Positions 52,921 to 61,102 of a stretch of 64,000 nt of DNA are shown in pieces. The notes beneath the pieces were generated by a model that had not been told where the DNA came from, did not search any database, and saw nothing but the letters and a program-made list of their open reading frames with translations. Position 1 is the first letter of the stretch. Each line of letters opens with the position of its first letter. The DNA is from an uncultured Tenacibaculum sp. Its GTDB lineage: Bacteria > Bacteroidota > Bacteroidia > Flavobacteriales > Flavobacteriaceae. The DNA is taken from positions 124,001-188,000 of the forward strand of contig CANLMR010000006.1 of the NCBI GenBank assembly GCA_947492185.1, written 5' to 3'. Position numbers and translations under genes: made by a program.

Positions 52921-54285
52921 TTATTCTACAAATTTAATTATTTCTTGTATTGTAAGTAGTTGTTCTTTTCTAGTTTGTGTATTCTTTAACTTGAATTTAT
53001 CATTTTCAACCGATGTAACCACAAAATCAATAGCACGTTTATCAACATATTTCCATTGTTTTTTTTGCTGGTTATTGCTAACTGCTACATCTGGATACAA
53101 TTCAGATTTAATTCCATTGGATCTTAATTCCGCTATTGCTTTCATTTTGATTAATGATTCACTTTCATCAAAATTTAGAAACAATACTTTAGGTTTTGGT
53201 AACTCAACATCTTCAAACAATCCAAGTTCTTCCATTACCAAATAAATACGGTCTAAACCAAACGAAATACCAACTCCACTTACATCTTTCAATCCAAATA
53301 TTCCTGTTAAATCATCGTATCTTCCTCCACCTCCAATAGAACCAATTTTTACTTCTTTTGGTGCAGCTACTTCAAAAATTGCACCAGTATAGTAATTTAA
53401 TCCTCTTGCTAATGTTACATCTAATTCTAAATTAGCAGTTTGTAAACCTAGACCTTTAATGTTGTTAATTACAAAACGTAACTCTTCTACTCCTTTTGTT
53501 CCTTCTTCTGATTCAGATAACATATTAGCCAAAGAATTCAGTTTATCATCATTTGTTCCAGTGAAATCAAATAATGGTTGAACTTTTTTAATTGCTTCTT
53601 CGTCTATTCCTTTAGCCAACATTTCATTTACTACACCCTCTTTACCAATTTTATCAAGTTTATCTAAAGCAACTGTAAAATCAATTAATTTATCTTTAGC
53701 TCCAATAACTTCAGCTATTCCAGATAATATTTTACGATTGTTAATCTTAATCGTCGTGCCTTGAACATTTAACTTACTAAAAACAGCATCATATAATTGT
53801 ATAAATTCTATTTCTTGCCATAACGATTTACTACCTACAACATCTGCATCACATTGATAAAACTCTCTAAAACGTCCTTTTTGAGGTTTGTCAGCTCTCC
53901 ATACTGGTTGAATTTGATAACGCTTAAACGGAAATGTAATCTCATTTTGATGCTGCACAACGTAACGAGCAAAAGGCACCGTTAAATCGTATCGTAACGC
54001 TTTTTCAGAAATTTGGTTAGTAACTTTATTGCTATTTTTTTCAGATAGCAAGGTCTCATCTACTTTGTTTAAATAATCACCAGAATTTAAAATCTTAAAA
54101 ATTAATCGATCTCCTTCTTCTCCGTACTTACCCATAAGAGTTGAAGAATTCTCAAAACTTGGTGTTTCAATAGGCTGAAAACCAAACAACTCAAAAGAAT
54201 GCTTTATGGTATTGAATATAAAGTTTCTTCTGGCTACTTGAGTAGATGAAAAGTCTCTTGTTCCTTTTGGAATACCTGGTTTCAT
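52921..54285 (-). CDS. hisS: Histidyl-tRNA synthetase
   Basis: The 454-aa class II synthetase has KPGIPKGTRDFSSTQVARRNFI at the start, motif 2 in QPVWRADKPQKGRFREFYQCDADVVGS, and the histidine-specific LARGLNYYTGAIFEV and GVGISFGLDRIYLV (motif 3). The C-terminal anticodon-binding domain (PKPKVLFLNFDESESLIKMKAIAELRS) is complete. It charges tRNA-His. It is part of the minus-strand run YihY-hisS-folE, with gaps of 69 and 48 bp. Length and all motifs are normal for a bacterial HisRS. Confidence 0.97.
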   Translation of the reverse strand: MKPGIPKGTRDFSSTQVARRNFIFNTIKHSFELFGFQPIETPSFENSSTLMGKYGEEGDRLIFKILNSGDYLNKVDETLLSEKNSNKVTNQISEKALRYDLTVPFARYVVQHQNEITFPFKRYQIQPVWRADKPQKGRFREFYQCDADVVGSKSLWQEIEFIQLYDAVFSKLNVQGTTIKINNRKILSGIAEVIGAKDKLIDFTVALDKLDKIGKEGVVNEMLAKGIDEEAIKKVQPLFDFTGTNDDKLNSLANMLSESEEGTKGVEELRFVINNIKGLGLQTANLELDVTLARGLNYYTGAIFEVAAPKEVKIGSIGGGGRYDDLTGIFGLKDVSGVGISFGLDRIYLVMEELGLFEDVELPKPKVLFLNFDESESLIKMKAIAELRSNGIKSELYPDVAVSNNQQKKQWKYVDKRAIDFVVTSVENDKFKLKNTQTRKEQLLTIQEIIKFVE

Positions 54286-54354
54286 AACTAATAAATCGAT
54301 TTTAAAATAAACAGTGGTTATTTAAGCCTGCAAATATCTGAATTTATTGCCGAA

Positions 54355-55284
54355 TTATGAAGTTTTATTTCTACGTTTTAACTGGTAAATAGATGCGTTT
54401 AATTCAAAACCAAGTAATAACACAATTGCATTCAACCAAACAAACAACATTAAAATCAACAAAGTACCAATAGAACCATATAATTGGTTATACTTTGCAA
54501 ACTTAACTACATATATTCCGAAGAGATAAAATGTGAATAAAGAAACAACAGTAGTTAATATAGCTCCGGGAGAAAAAAATTTAATTTGTTTTCCTTGTTT
54601 AGTTCCATATCTAAACAATAAAGAGACAATTGTATAAATCATAATCAAAAACAACAAACCTCTTCCCAGATAAAACAAATTCATTTCACCTGGATCAAAC
54701 CAACCTATTTCATCTATTTTTGACAAACCAATTTGATATAGAATGATTAGAGAAACGGTAATAATCAGGAAGAATGACATTAACAAAGAAACACCAAGAG
54801 AAACAACATAAGTTCTAAATACATTTCTAAATTCTTGTACATGATAGGAGTATTCAAAACCACCAAAAATAGCATTTACACCATTAGTCATTAGAAATAT
54901 TGATGCTAAAAAACCGAATGATAATAATCCGCCGTATTGGTTGTTTAAAATATCTTTAATCACACCATTAACCGCATCAAAAGTTTTAGGTGGCAAACCT
55001 TCTCTTATTAAAGAAAATAAACCTTCTTGAAAACCATCGATAGGCAAATATGGAATCAAAGTAAGAATGAAAAGTAAAAAAGGAAAAATTGCCATAAAAA
55101 AACTAAATGCAATACCTCCTGCTCTTGTAGTTAATGCACCTTTTACAATTCCGATAACATACATTTCAAGTACATCATAAAGAGATAGACCTTCTAGACC
55201 TGGAATTTTAATTTGTTTTCCAAACCTTACTAACCAATTAATTACTGGTATTTTTTCTAGATTTTGTTCTATTTCTTTTGACAT
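54355..55284 (-). CDS. YihY/BrkB-family inner membrane protein
   Basis: The 309-aa protein starts at the ATG at 55284; the upstream TTG is less likely. Six membrane helices are visible: IAFSFFMAIFPFLLFILTLIPYL, GLLSFGFLASIFLMTNGVNAIF, TYVVSLGVSLLMSFFLIITVSLIIL, GRGLLFLIMIYTIVSLLFRY, LTTVVSLFTFYLFGIYVVKFA and YGSIGTLLILMLFVWLNAIVLLLGFELNA. The conserved TTRAGGIAFSFFMAIFPF, FSPGAILTT and YNQLYGSIGTLLILMLFVW blocks identify the family. It was once annotated as ribonuclease BN, which is incorrect. Role unknown. Directly upstream of hisS. Confidence 0.92.
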   Translation of the reverse strand: MSKEIEQNLEKIPVINWLVRFGKQIKIPGLEGLSLYDVLEMYVIGIVKGALTTRAGGIAFSFFMAIFPFLLFILTLIPYLPIDGFQEGLFSLIREGLPPKTFDAVNGVIKDILNNQYGGLLSFGFLASIFLMTNGVNAIFGGFEYSYHVQEFRNVFRTYVVSLGVSLLMSFFLIITVSLIILYQIGLSKIDEIGWFDPGEMNLFYLGRGLLFLIMIYTIVSLLFRYGTKQGKQIKFFSPGAILTTVVSLFTFYLFGIYVVKFAKYNQLYGSIGTLLILMLFVWLNAIVLLLGFELNASIYQLKRRNKTS

Positions 55285-55339
55285 TAGTTTTTGCAATAAC
55301 TCCTGATTGTAAATTTACTTTGTTTTTTTAAGTTTCAAT

Positions 55340-55675
55340 TTATGTAGGCATATTAAATGTTGCGTTATTTACATATTGAATATCGCTATGATGAGTTTCA
55401 TGAAAAATATTTTTCACCTCTTCTTCGCCATAAAAATAACTATCAAGATAAATTGATTCTTTTTTAAGATATTTAAAAGTAGAGAAATATTTAAAAAACC
55501 TTTTTTTTAAAGCTTTTTCAGAAGCATTTAAAATTACTTCTTTAGCCACTTTCAATTCTTCAAGTCTATGCAAACAATACTTAACGACTTTAGGTTCGTA
55601 TTTATCTATTGACTCAATGATTTCAACCAAATCATAAACATCTAATCCTCCATAATACTTTTCAAAATCAATCAT
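55340..55675 (-). CDS. Unknown small helical protein (111 aa)
   Basis: A 111-aa protein from the ATG at 55675 (MIDFEKYYGGLDVYDLVEII); a TTG two codons earlier is ignored. It is mostly alpha-helical (YEPKVVKYCLHRLEELKVAKEVILNASEKALKKRFFKYF), with a tail DSYFYGEEEVKNIFHETHHSD rich in acid and histidine that might bind metal. No family comes to mind. It sits 32 bp downstream of the pentapeptide-repeat gene and 55 bp before yihY, so it may be cotranscribed. It has no signal peptide and is probably cytosolic. Confidence 0.7.
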   Translation of the reverse strand: MIDFEKYYGGLDVYDLVEIIESIDKYEPKVVKYCLHRLEELKVAKEVILNASEKALKKRFFKYFSTFKYLKKESIYLDSYFYGEEEVKNIFHETHHSDIQYVNNATFNMPT

Positions 55676-55707
55676 CTGCAATTTTTTAATTCAATTTTAT
55701 CTAAAAA

Positions 55708-56277
55708 TTACTCTAACTTAATTTTATATTTTTCTAATAAATTAGCAACATTATCTTTAGAAAACACGGCTTTTTCTATTCTATTAGTTTCAACATCTAT
55801 CGAAAAGTTACGTGATGTTCTAAAATTTACACTTCGTAAATCTGTTTCTTCGAAAATAGAACCCAGTAAATCACAGTTATCAAAATATGAAAACTGAACA
55901 TCTGCTTCTGTAAAATCAACTTCCTTTATACTAGAATCTACAAATTGAAAATTCTGCATTTTTAATTGAAAGAACGAAGAATAATCTAATTGACAATCTT
56001 TAAAATTAATTCTAAGTAAAAACGGGTCAACTTCATAAAATTTAACTCCTAATAACTTAGAATTATAAAAATGAGTATCCTTAAAACTCGAATCTTTTAA
56101 ACGAGCATTACTCAAATTACAATCTATAAATTCACATTCTAAAAATTCTGAATTGTTGATATGCAATTCAGAAAAATCACAATTCTTAAACTCACAAGAA
56201 TCAAAGTCAGTTCTACTAAGTTGTTCACTAGTAAAACTGACTTTGATAAAAGTTTCATTATCAAAATAATCGTTCAT
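55708..56277 (-). CDS. Pentapeptide-repeat protein, Qnr-like in layout
   Basis: This 189-aa protein is a right-handed quadrilateral beta-helix of pentapeptide repeats A/C(D/N)LxX. Examples are RTDFDSCEFKNCDFSELHINNSEFLECEFIDCNLSNARLKDSSFKDTHFYNSKLLG and later VDFTEADVQFSYFDNCDLLGSIFEETDLRSVNFR. The short non-repeat break near DPFLLRINFK and the helical C-terminal tail (SKDNVANLLEKYKIKLE) resemble the Qnr/MfpA type, which mimic DNA and bind gyrase. Quinolone protection is an inference only and the sequence is shorter than Qnr (~218 aa). Fits a chromosomal Qnr-like protein as well as a generic repeat protein. Confidence 0.88.
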   Translation of the reverse strand: MNDYFDNETFIKVSFTSEQLSRTDFDSCEFKNCDFSELHINNSEFLECEFIDCNLSNARLKDSSFKDTHFYNSKLLGVKFYEVDPFLLRINFKDCQLDYSSFFQLKMQNFQFVDSSIKEVDFTEADVQFSYFDNCDLLGSIFEETDLRSVNFRTSRNFSIDVETNRIEKAVFSKDNVANLLEKYKIKLE

Positions 56278-56330
56278 TATTTATCAATTATAAACTTAAA
56301 TATTGATCTATTTTCTTTGTTAAGAATTAT

Positions 56331-58433
56331 TTATTTTAACCCTCTTGCTTTTAACATTGGTTCTGCTTTTGGATCTCTTCCTGCGAAAATTTTATACATT
56401 TCTGCATAATCCATTGTACTTCCTCTAGATAAAACTTCTTTACGGAATTTATCACCATTAGCTCTAGTTAATAATCCATTATTTTTGAACCAATCGTAAG
56501 CATCATGACTCAACATTTCCGTCCATAAATACGAATAGTAACCTGCTGCATAACCTCCGCTGAAAATATGAGCAAAATATGTAGAACGATATCTTGGTGG
56601 AATTTCATCCACATTTAATTTCATTTTTTCTAGGGCTTCTTTTTCAAACTTAGCAACATCATCTACATTAGTATCTACACTAATTGTATGCCATTGCATA
56701 TCTAAATTTGATGAACATAAATTTTCAATAATTGAATATCCTTGATTGAAAGTTCCAGCATCTTTTATTTTCTTTAATAAAGCTTCTGGAATTACTTCTC
56801 CAGTTTTATGGTGTATAGCATAGTTATTTAACACATCTGGGTGTGTTGACCAGTTTTCATTTACCTGAGATGGAAATTCCACAAAATCTCTTGCTGTGCT
56901 TGTTCCTGAAATTGAAGCATATTGTTGATCTCCAAATAAACCATGTAAAGCATGACCAAATTCATGGAACATAGTTTCTACCTCATCAAAACTAATTAAG
57001 GCTGGTTCTCCATCTGCTGGTTTTGGAGAATTACACACATTGTAAATCACTGGCTTTTGGTTACGTAATTTTGATTGCTTTACAAAAGCACTCATCCAAG
57101 CTCCTCCTCTTTTACTATCTCTAGAAAAGAAATCTCCATAGTACAAGCCTAATTTACTTCCATCTTCTTCAAAAATTTCATACACCACAACATCTGGATG
57201 ATATACAGGAATATCTGTTCTCTTTTTAAATGATAAACCATATAATTTATTAGCTGCAAAGAACACTCCTTTTTCTAATACATTATTAATCTCGAAGTAC
57301 TGCTTTACTTCTTCTTCATCTAAACTATACTTAGACTTACGAACTTTTTCAGCATAAAAATTCCAATCGTACGGTGTTAATTTAAAATCTCCTCCATTCT
57401 TTTTAATTTCAGCTTGAATTTCTTTTACTTCTGAAGCAGCCTTCTCTAAAGAACCAGGTATTAAGTTATTAAACATGTTAAAAACCTTATCTGGCGTAGA
57501 AGCCATAGTTCCTTGTAAACTCCAACTTGCATAATTATCAAAACCTAAAATTTTAGCTTTTTTAGCACGTAACACTACCATTTCTTTAACTAAGTCAGAA
57601 GTATCATACTCTCCTCCCTCAGTTCTACAAATAGATTTTTTGAATAATTTTTCTCTAACTTTTCTGTCCGCTAAAGTTTGTAAAGATGGTTGTTGTGTAG
57701 TGTTAATTAATTGGATTTCATATTTCCCCTCTTTTTCTAAAGATTTAATTTTTTCATCAGAAAAACCTTTCAACTTATCTTTACTATCAACAACTACTCC
57801 TCCTTTTTTACTTGCATCTAACAATTTCTTTCCAAAATCGTTAGATAAACTAGCTAGTTTAGCGTTGATATCTTTTAGTTTCGCTTTATCTTCTTCTGAT
57901 AAATTAGCACCCGCTTTTGCAAATCTTTTAAATGTTTCTTTTACTAACTGTTTAGATTCAGCATCTAAGTTTAAACTCTCTAAATTATTATGAACGGTTT
58001 TTATTCTTTCAAACAACTTGGTATTTAATAAAATCTCGTCGTTGTGCTTTGAAAATTTTGGAGCAAGTTCTTTCTGATTTTCTTTAATTACATCATTTGT
58101 ATGCGCTCCTGCTAATGCATAAAATACTGCAGTTACATTATCTAATGTTTTACTACTTTCTTCTAAAGCTAAAATTGTGTTTTCAAAAGTAGGTGCATCT
58201 GTATTAGCAACTATTTTCGTAATTTCTTCATTTTGAACTTCCATACCTTTTAAAATAGCTGGCATAAAATGTTCATTTTTGATTTTTGTAAAATCAGGAG
58301 CTCCATAGTCTAAAGTACTTTTTACTAATAATGGGTTTTCTGAAGTACTCATATCATTTGCGTCTTTTTTTGATTCTTTGGTATTACAACTAAAAGCAAA
58401 AACTAGTGTTGCAATAAAAATATATTTCTTCAT
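56331..58433 (-). CDS. M3-family metallopeptidase (Dcp-like), lipoprotein
   Basis: The 700-aa protein has the lipoprotein signal (MKKYIFIATLVFAFSC). It is a thimet-oligopeptidase/dipeptidyl-carboxypeptidase fold: SLQGTMASTPDKVFNMFNNL, DFFSRDSKRGGAWMSAFV, and the zinc motif TMFHEFGHALHGLFG with a downstream Glu in FVEFPSQVNENW. The C-terminal FAHIFSGGYAAGYYSYLWTEMLSHDAYDWF is typical Dcp. It cleaves oligopeptides, here probably on the periplasmic face of a membrane, which is unusual as E. coli Dcp is cytosolic but common in Bacteroidota. It is 15 bp downstream of nadC, so likely cotranscribed. Confidence 0.94.
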   Translation of the reverse strand: MKKYIFIATLVFAFSCNTKESKKDANDMSTSENPLLVKSTLDYGAPDFTKIKNEHFMPAILKGMEVQNEEITKIVANTDAPTFENTILALEESSKTLDNVTAVFYALAGAHTNDVIKENQKELAPKFSKHNDEILLNTKLFERIKTVHNNLESLNLDAESKQLVKETFKRFAKAGANLSEEDKAKLKDINAKLASLSNDFGKKLLDASKKGGVVVDSKDKLKGFSDEKIKSLEKEGKYEIQLINTTQQPSLQTLADRKVREKLFKKSICRTEGGEYDTSDLVKEMVVLRAKKAKILGFDNYASWSLQGTMASTPDKVFNMFNNLIPGSLEKAASEVKEIQAEIKKNGGDFKLTPYDWNFYAEKVRKSKYSLDEEEVKQYFEINNVLEKGVFFAANKLYGLSFKKRTDIPVYHPDVVVYEIFEEDGSKLGLYYGDFFSRDSKRGGAWMSAFVKQSKLRNQKPVIYNVCNSPKPADGEPALISFDEVETMFHEFGHALHGLFGDQQYASISGTSTARDFVEFPSQVNENWSTHPDVLNNYAIHHKTGEVIPEALLKKIKDAGTFNQGYSIIENLCSSNLDMQWHTISVDTNVDDVAKFEKEALEKMKLNVDEIPPRYRSTYFAHIFSGGYAAGYYSYLWTEMLSHDAYDWFKNNGLLTRANGDKFRKEVLSRGSTMDYAEMYKIFAGRDPKAEPMLKARGLK

Positions 58434-58448
58434 TTGTTAAGTATTTGA

Positions 58449-59309
58449 TTAATCTATTGCTTTTAGACTTAAATCTAAATTATATACTGAATGTGTAAGT
58501 GCACCAGAAGAGATAAAATCTACTCCACATTCGGCATACTTACGAATTGTTTTCTCATTAATTCCACCAGAACTTTCAGTCAAACATTGCTTCCCAATAA
58601 GTTTAACTGCCTTACGAGTGTCTTCGTAATTAAAGTTATCTATTAAAATACGATATACTCCTTCATTAGATAAAATTTCTTTGATTTCTTCTAAATCTCT
58701 AGCCTCTACTATAATTTTAATGTCAAGTTCTTTTTCTTTTAAATACTTTTTGGTTTTAGTAATAGCTTGAGTTATACCACCAGCAAAATCAATATGATTA
58801 TCTTTAATCATAACCATATCATATAAGGCGAAACGATGGTTTTCTCCTCCTCCAATTTTTACTGCCCATTTTTCTAAAGCCCTAATTCCAGGAGTAGTTT
58901 TACGTGTATCTAAAACTTTTGTTTTAGTTCCATCAAGTAAATCCATAAAAAAACGCGTTTTAGTAGCAATAGCACTCATACGTTGCATAGCATTTAAAAC
59001 TAATCGTTCAGCTTGTAAAATAGATTGTGATTTCCCTGAAACATAAAATACTATATCTCCATATTTTACTTTTTCACCATCATTAATTAAAGTTTCTACT
59101 TTAAGATTAGCATCAACATAGGAAAATACCATTTTAGCAAATTCAACTCCTGCTATAATTCCTTCATCTTTTACTAATAATTTTGCCTTACCTGTAGCAT
59201 CATCTGGTATACATGATAACGAAGTATGATCTCCATCTCCAATATCTTCGCGTATAGCATTTGAAATAATTAAATCGAGTTCTTTATTAAATTGTTCTTG
59301 TGATATCAT
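58449..59309 (-). CDS. nadC: Nicotinate-nucleotide diphosphorylase (carboxylating)
   Basis: The 286-aa enzyme has DGDHTSLSCIPDDATGKAKLLVKDEGIIAGVEFA, LQAERLVLNAMQRMSAIATKTR, VLDTRKTTPGIRALEKWAVKIGGGENHRFALYDMVMIKDNHI (PRPP/quinolinate site) and ESSGGINEKTIRKYAECGVDFISSGALTHS. It converts quinolinate and PRPP to nicotinate mononucleotide in NAD synthesis. It heads a minus-strand run with the M3 peptidase. A 21-bp palindrome lies 17 bp upstream of the ATG and a larger inverted repeat lies beyond, both unexplained. Confidence 0.96.
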   Translation of the reverse strand: MISQEQFNKELDLIISNAIREDIGDGDHTSLSCIPDDATGKAKLLVKDEGIIAGVEFAKMVFSYVDANLKVETLINDGEKVKYGDIVFYVSGKSQSILQAERLVLNAMQRMSAIATKTRFFMDLLDGTKTKVLDTRKTTPGIRALEKWAVKIGGGENHRFALYDMVMIKDNHIDFAGGITQAITKTKKYLKEKELDIKIIVEARDLEEIKEILSNEGVYRILIDNFNYEDTRKAVKLIGKQCLTESSGGINEKTIRKYAECGVDFISSGALTHSVYNLDLSLKAID

Positions 59310-59326
59310 TCTTTTATTCTTATTGA

Positions 59327-59347
59327 TGTAAAAATAGCATTTTTACA
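59327..59347. promoter_or_regulatory. 21-bp palindrome upstream of nadC
   Basis: TGTAAAAAT-agc-ATTTTTACA is a perfect 9-bp inverted repeat, 17 bp upstream of the nadC start. It is a candidate operator for an NAD-responsive or other regulator. Confidence 0.5.
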
Positions 59348-59425
59348 ATTACGAGTTAAGAATTGATAATTACGAATTAATTTATACATGAAAAATTCGT
59401 AATTCATAATTCAACATTCGTAATT
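59347..59425. repeat. 79-bp imperfect inverted repeat between nadC and rlmH
   Basis: Left arm 59347-59378 and right arm 59394-59425 (32 nt each) are complementary at 25 of 32 positions, with perfect ends of 8 and 11 bp. The loop is 15 nt. The unit AATTACGA recurs within the arms. The right arm ends within the rlmH -7 element (TAATTTTG at 59421-59428). Confidence 0.75.
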
Positions 59426-59428
59426 TTG
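59421..59428 (+). promoter_or_regulatory. -7 element of rlmH
   Basis: TAATTTTG at 59421-59428, overlapping the end of the inverted repeat; the ATG follows at 59433, so the transcript would be almost leaderless. Confidence 0.4.
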
Positions 59429-59432
59429 GAAT

Positions 59433-59906
59433 ATGAAAATCAAATTACTCGCTGTTGGGAAAACTGATGATAAAAATTTAAATCAGTTAATAGAATTATA
59501 TCAAAATCGATTAAAACACTATGTAAAATTCGAGATAGAAATTATTCCTGATATTAAGAATGTAAAAAATCTATCCGAAGCACAACAAAGAGAAAAGGAA
59601 GGTGATTTTATTCTTGCTAAACTTCAAAACACAGATCAACTTATTTTATTGGATGACAAAGGAAAACAATACACTTCTATCGAATTTTCTCAATTTCTAC
59701 AAAAAAAAATGAACTCTGGAATTAAACAATTAGTTCTGGTTATTGGCGGACCTTATGGTTTTTCAGATGCAGTATATAAAAAGGCAAATGGAAAATTATC
59801 ATTATCAAAAATGACGTTTTCTCACCAAATGATTCGTTTGTTTATAGTTGAGCAAATTTATCGTGGTTTTACCATTCTTAAGAATGAACCTTATCATCAT
59901 GAGTAA
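59433..59906 (+). CDS. rlmH: 23S rRNA (pseudouridine1915-N3)-methyltransferase
   Basis: SPOUT methyltransferase of 157 aa. It shows MKIKLLAVGKTDDKNLNQLIELYQNRLKHYV at the start, LILLDDKGKQYTSIEFSQFL, LVLVIGGPYGFSDAVY (SAM knot) and a closing LSKMTFSHQMIRLFIVEQIYRGFTILKNEPYHHE, which is nearly invariant in the family. It methylates helix 69 of 23S rRNA in the 70S ribosome. Divergent from nadC across an inverted repeat; next to a small secreted gene 60 bp downstream. Confidence 0.97.
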   Translation: MKIKLLAVGKTDDKNLNQLIELYQNRLKHYVKFEIEIIPDIKNVKNLSEAQQREKEGDFILAKLQNTDQLILLDDKGKQYTSIEFSQFLQKKMNSGIKQLVLVIGGPYGFSDAVYKKANGKLSLSKMTFSHQMIRLFIVEQIYRGFTILKNEPYHHE

Positions 59907-59966
59907 TTATCATTGAATATTATTAAATACCTATATTTGAATCTCAACAATAAATTTAATAAGATT

Positions 59967-60398
59967 ATGAAAAAATTTATCTTATCTATCGTATTCATGG
60001 GATTATTCTCATTAACAACAAGTGCACAAGAAGTTGGTATTCGTTTTGGAGACGTTACTGGTGGAAAGGTTGCTATTGATGCTGTTTTTTCTGCAGGAAA
60101 ATATAGCAGAATTCATGCTGATGTATCTTTTGGTGATGGTGTTGGTGTGGATGTATTATGGGACTTTATCTACAGACCTCTTGGTGACGACGGACTAAAA
60201 TGGTATTTAGGTGTTGGTCCAAATGCTTATTTAAGTAATCCTTTTGCACTAGGAGTTGTTGGTGAAATTGGTCTTGAATACCGATTCAAAAAAGCTCCAA
60301 TTGTTATTGGCGCAGATTGGAGACCTAACTTTATTCTTATTGAAACAACAGATTTTGTGGCTGATAAATTCGGTCTGAATATCAGATATGTATTCTAG
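59967..60398 (+). CDS. Small secreted beta-barrel-like protein of unknown function
   Basis: A 143-aa protein from the ATG at 59967 (MKKFILSIVFMGLFSLTTSAQ, signal peptide); the frame opens at 59913 but the extra 18 residues hide the signal. The mature part shows six to eight amphipathic strands (EVGIRFGDVTGGKVAIDAVFS, RIHADVSFGDGVGVDVLWDFIY, LKWYLGVGPNAYLSN, FALGVVGEIGLEYRF, APIVIGADWRPNFILI) and ends in RYVF, typical of an outer-membrane barrel. I recall similar small barrels in Flavobacteriia but no function. A terminator follows; it is 60 bp after rlmH. Confidence 0.82.
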   Translation: MKKFILSIVFMGLFSLTTSAQEVGIRFGDVTGGKVAIDAVFSAGKYSRIHADVSFGDGVGVDVLWDFIYRPLGDDGLKWYLGVGPNAYLSNPFALGVVGEIGLEYRFKKAPIVIGADWRPNFILIETTDFVADKFGLNIRYVF

Positions 60399-60425
60399 AG
60401 ATTTATAAAAATATACACTACTACT

Positions 60426-60456
60426 AAAAAGATGTACTTAGGTACATCTTTTTGTT
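60426..60456 (+). terminator. Terminator after the small barrel protein
   Basis: 12-bp stem aaaaagatgtac / gtacatcttttt (60426-60437 and 60442-60453), loop ttag. The T run is also part of the next promoter. Confidence 0.85.
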
Positions 60457-60480
60457 TTATAAAACAATACACTACTTTTG
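60451..60480 (+). promoter_or_regulatory. Promoter of the HAM1-type gene, overlapping the preceding terminator
   Basis: TTTG (60451-60454), 18 bp, TACTTTTG (60473-60480); the ATG follows at 60500, giving a leader of ~13 nt. The -33 element coincides with the T tract of the previous terminator. Confidence 0.65.
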
Positions 60481-60499
60481 CTGCTTTACCAAATTATCT

Positions 60500-61075
60500 A
60501 TGAAACTTGTATTTGCAACCAATAACCTAAACAAACTCAAAGAGGTTCAAGAAATGTTACCTGAATCTATAGAACTATTATCGTTAAAAGATATTGGTTG
60601 TTTTGAAGATATTGAAGAAACTGCTACTACCTTAGAAGGCAATGCACAAATTAAAGCAAATCATATTACTAATAAGTATAAATATAATTGTTTTGCAGAT
60701 GATACTGGACTAGAAGTTATGGCTTTAAACGGTGAACCTGGAGTTTACTCTGCTCGTTACGCTGGAGAACCAGCCAATGCAGAGAAAAACATGCAAAAGT
60801 TACTTCAAAACTTAAACTCTAACACAAAAAGAGATGCTCATTTTAAGACTTCAATTTGTTTAAATCTAGATGGAAAACAATACCTATTTAATGGTATTTG
60901 TAAAGGGGGAATTTTAACTGAAAAGAAAGGTGAAAAAGGTTTTGGTTATGATCCTATTTTTCAACCAGAAGGATATGAAAAGTCGTTTGCTGAAATGAGT
61001 TCTGAAGAAAAAAATAAAATTAGCCACAGAGGTTTAGCCATCAAAAAACTTATTGATTTTTTAAAAACGTATTAA
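60500..61075 (+). CDS. Non-canonical purine NTP pyrophosphatase (HAM1/RdgB)
   Basis: A 191-aa protein from the ATG at 60500 ([20 protein letters not shown]); the frame is open from 60452 but the ATG fits the conserved N terminus. The family motifs are [26 protein letters not shown], the [20 protein letters not shown] block (substrate loop) and [22 protein letters not shown] (nucleotide pocket). It removes (d)ITP and XTP by hydrolysis to monophosphates, cytosolic nucleotide-pool cleansing. It has its own promoter within the previous terminator. The iron-transport genes follow 27 bp later. Confidence 0.95.
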   Translation: MKLVFATNNLNKLKEVQEMLPESIELLSLKDIGCFEDIEETATTLEGNAQIKANHITNKYKYNCFADDTGLEVMALNGEPGVYSARYAGEPANAEKNMQKLLQNLNSNTKRDAHFKTSICLNLDGKQYLFNGICKGGILTEKKGEKGFGYDPIFQPEGYEKSFAEMSSEEKNKISHRGLAIKKLIDFLKTY

Positions 61076-61102
61076 TCCACTTACTTTACAGTAAATCTTA
61101 AA

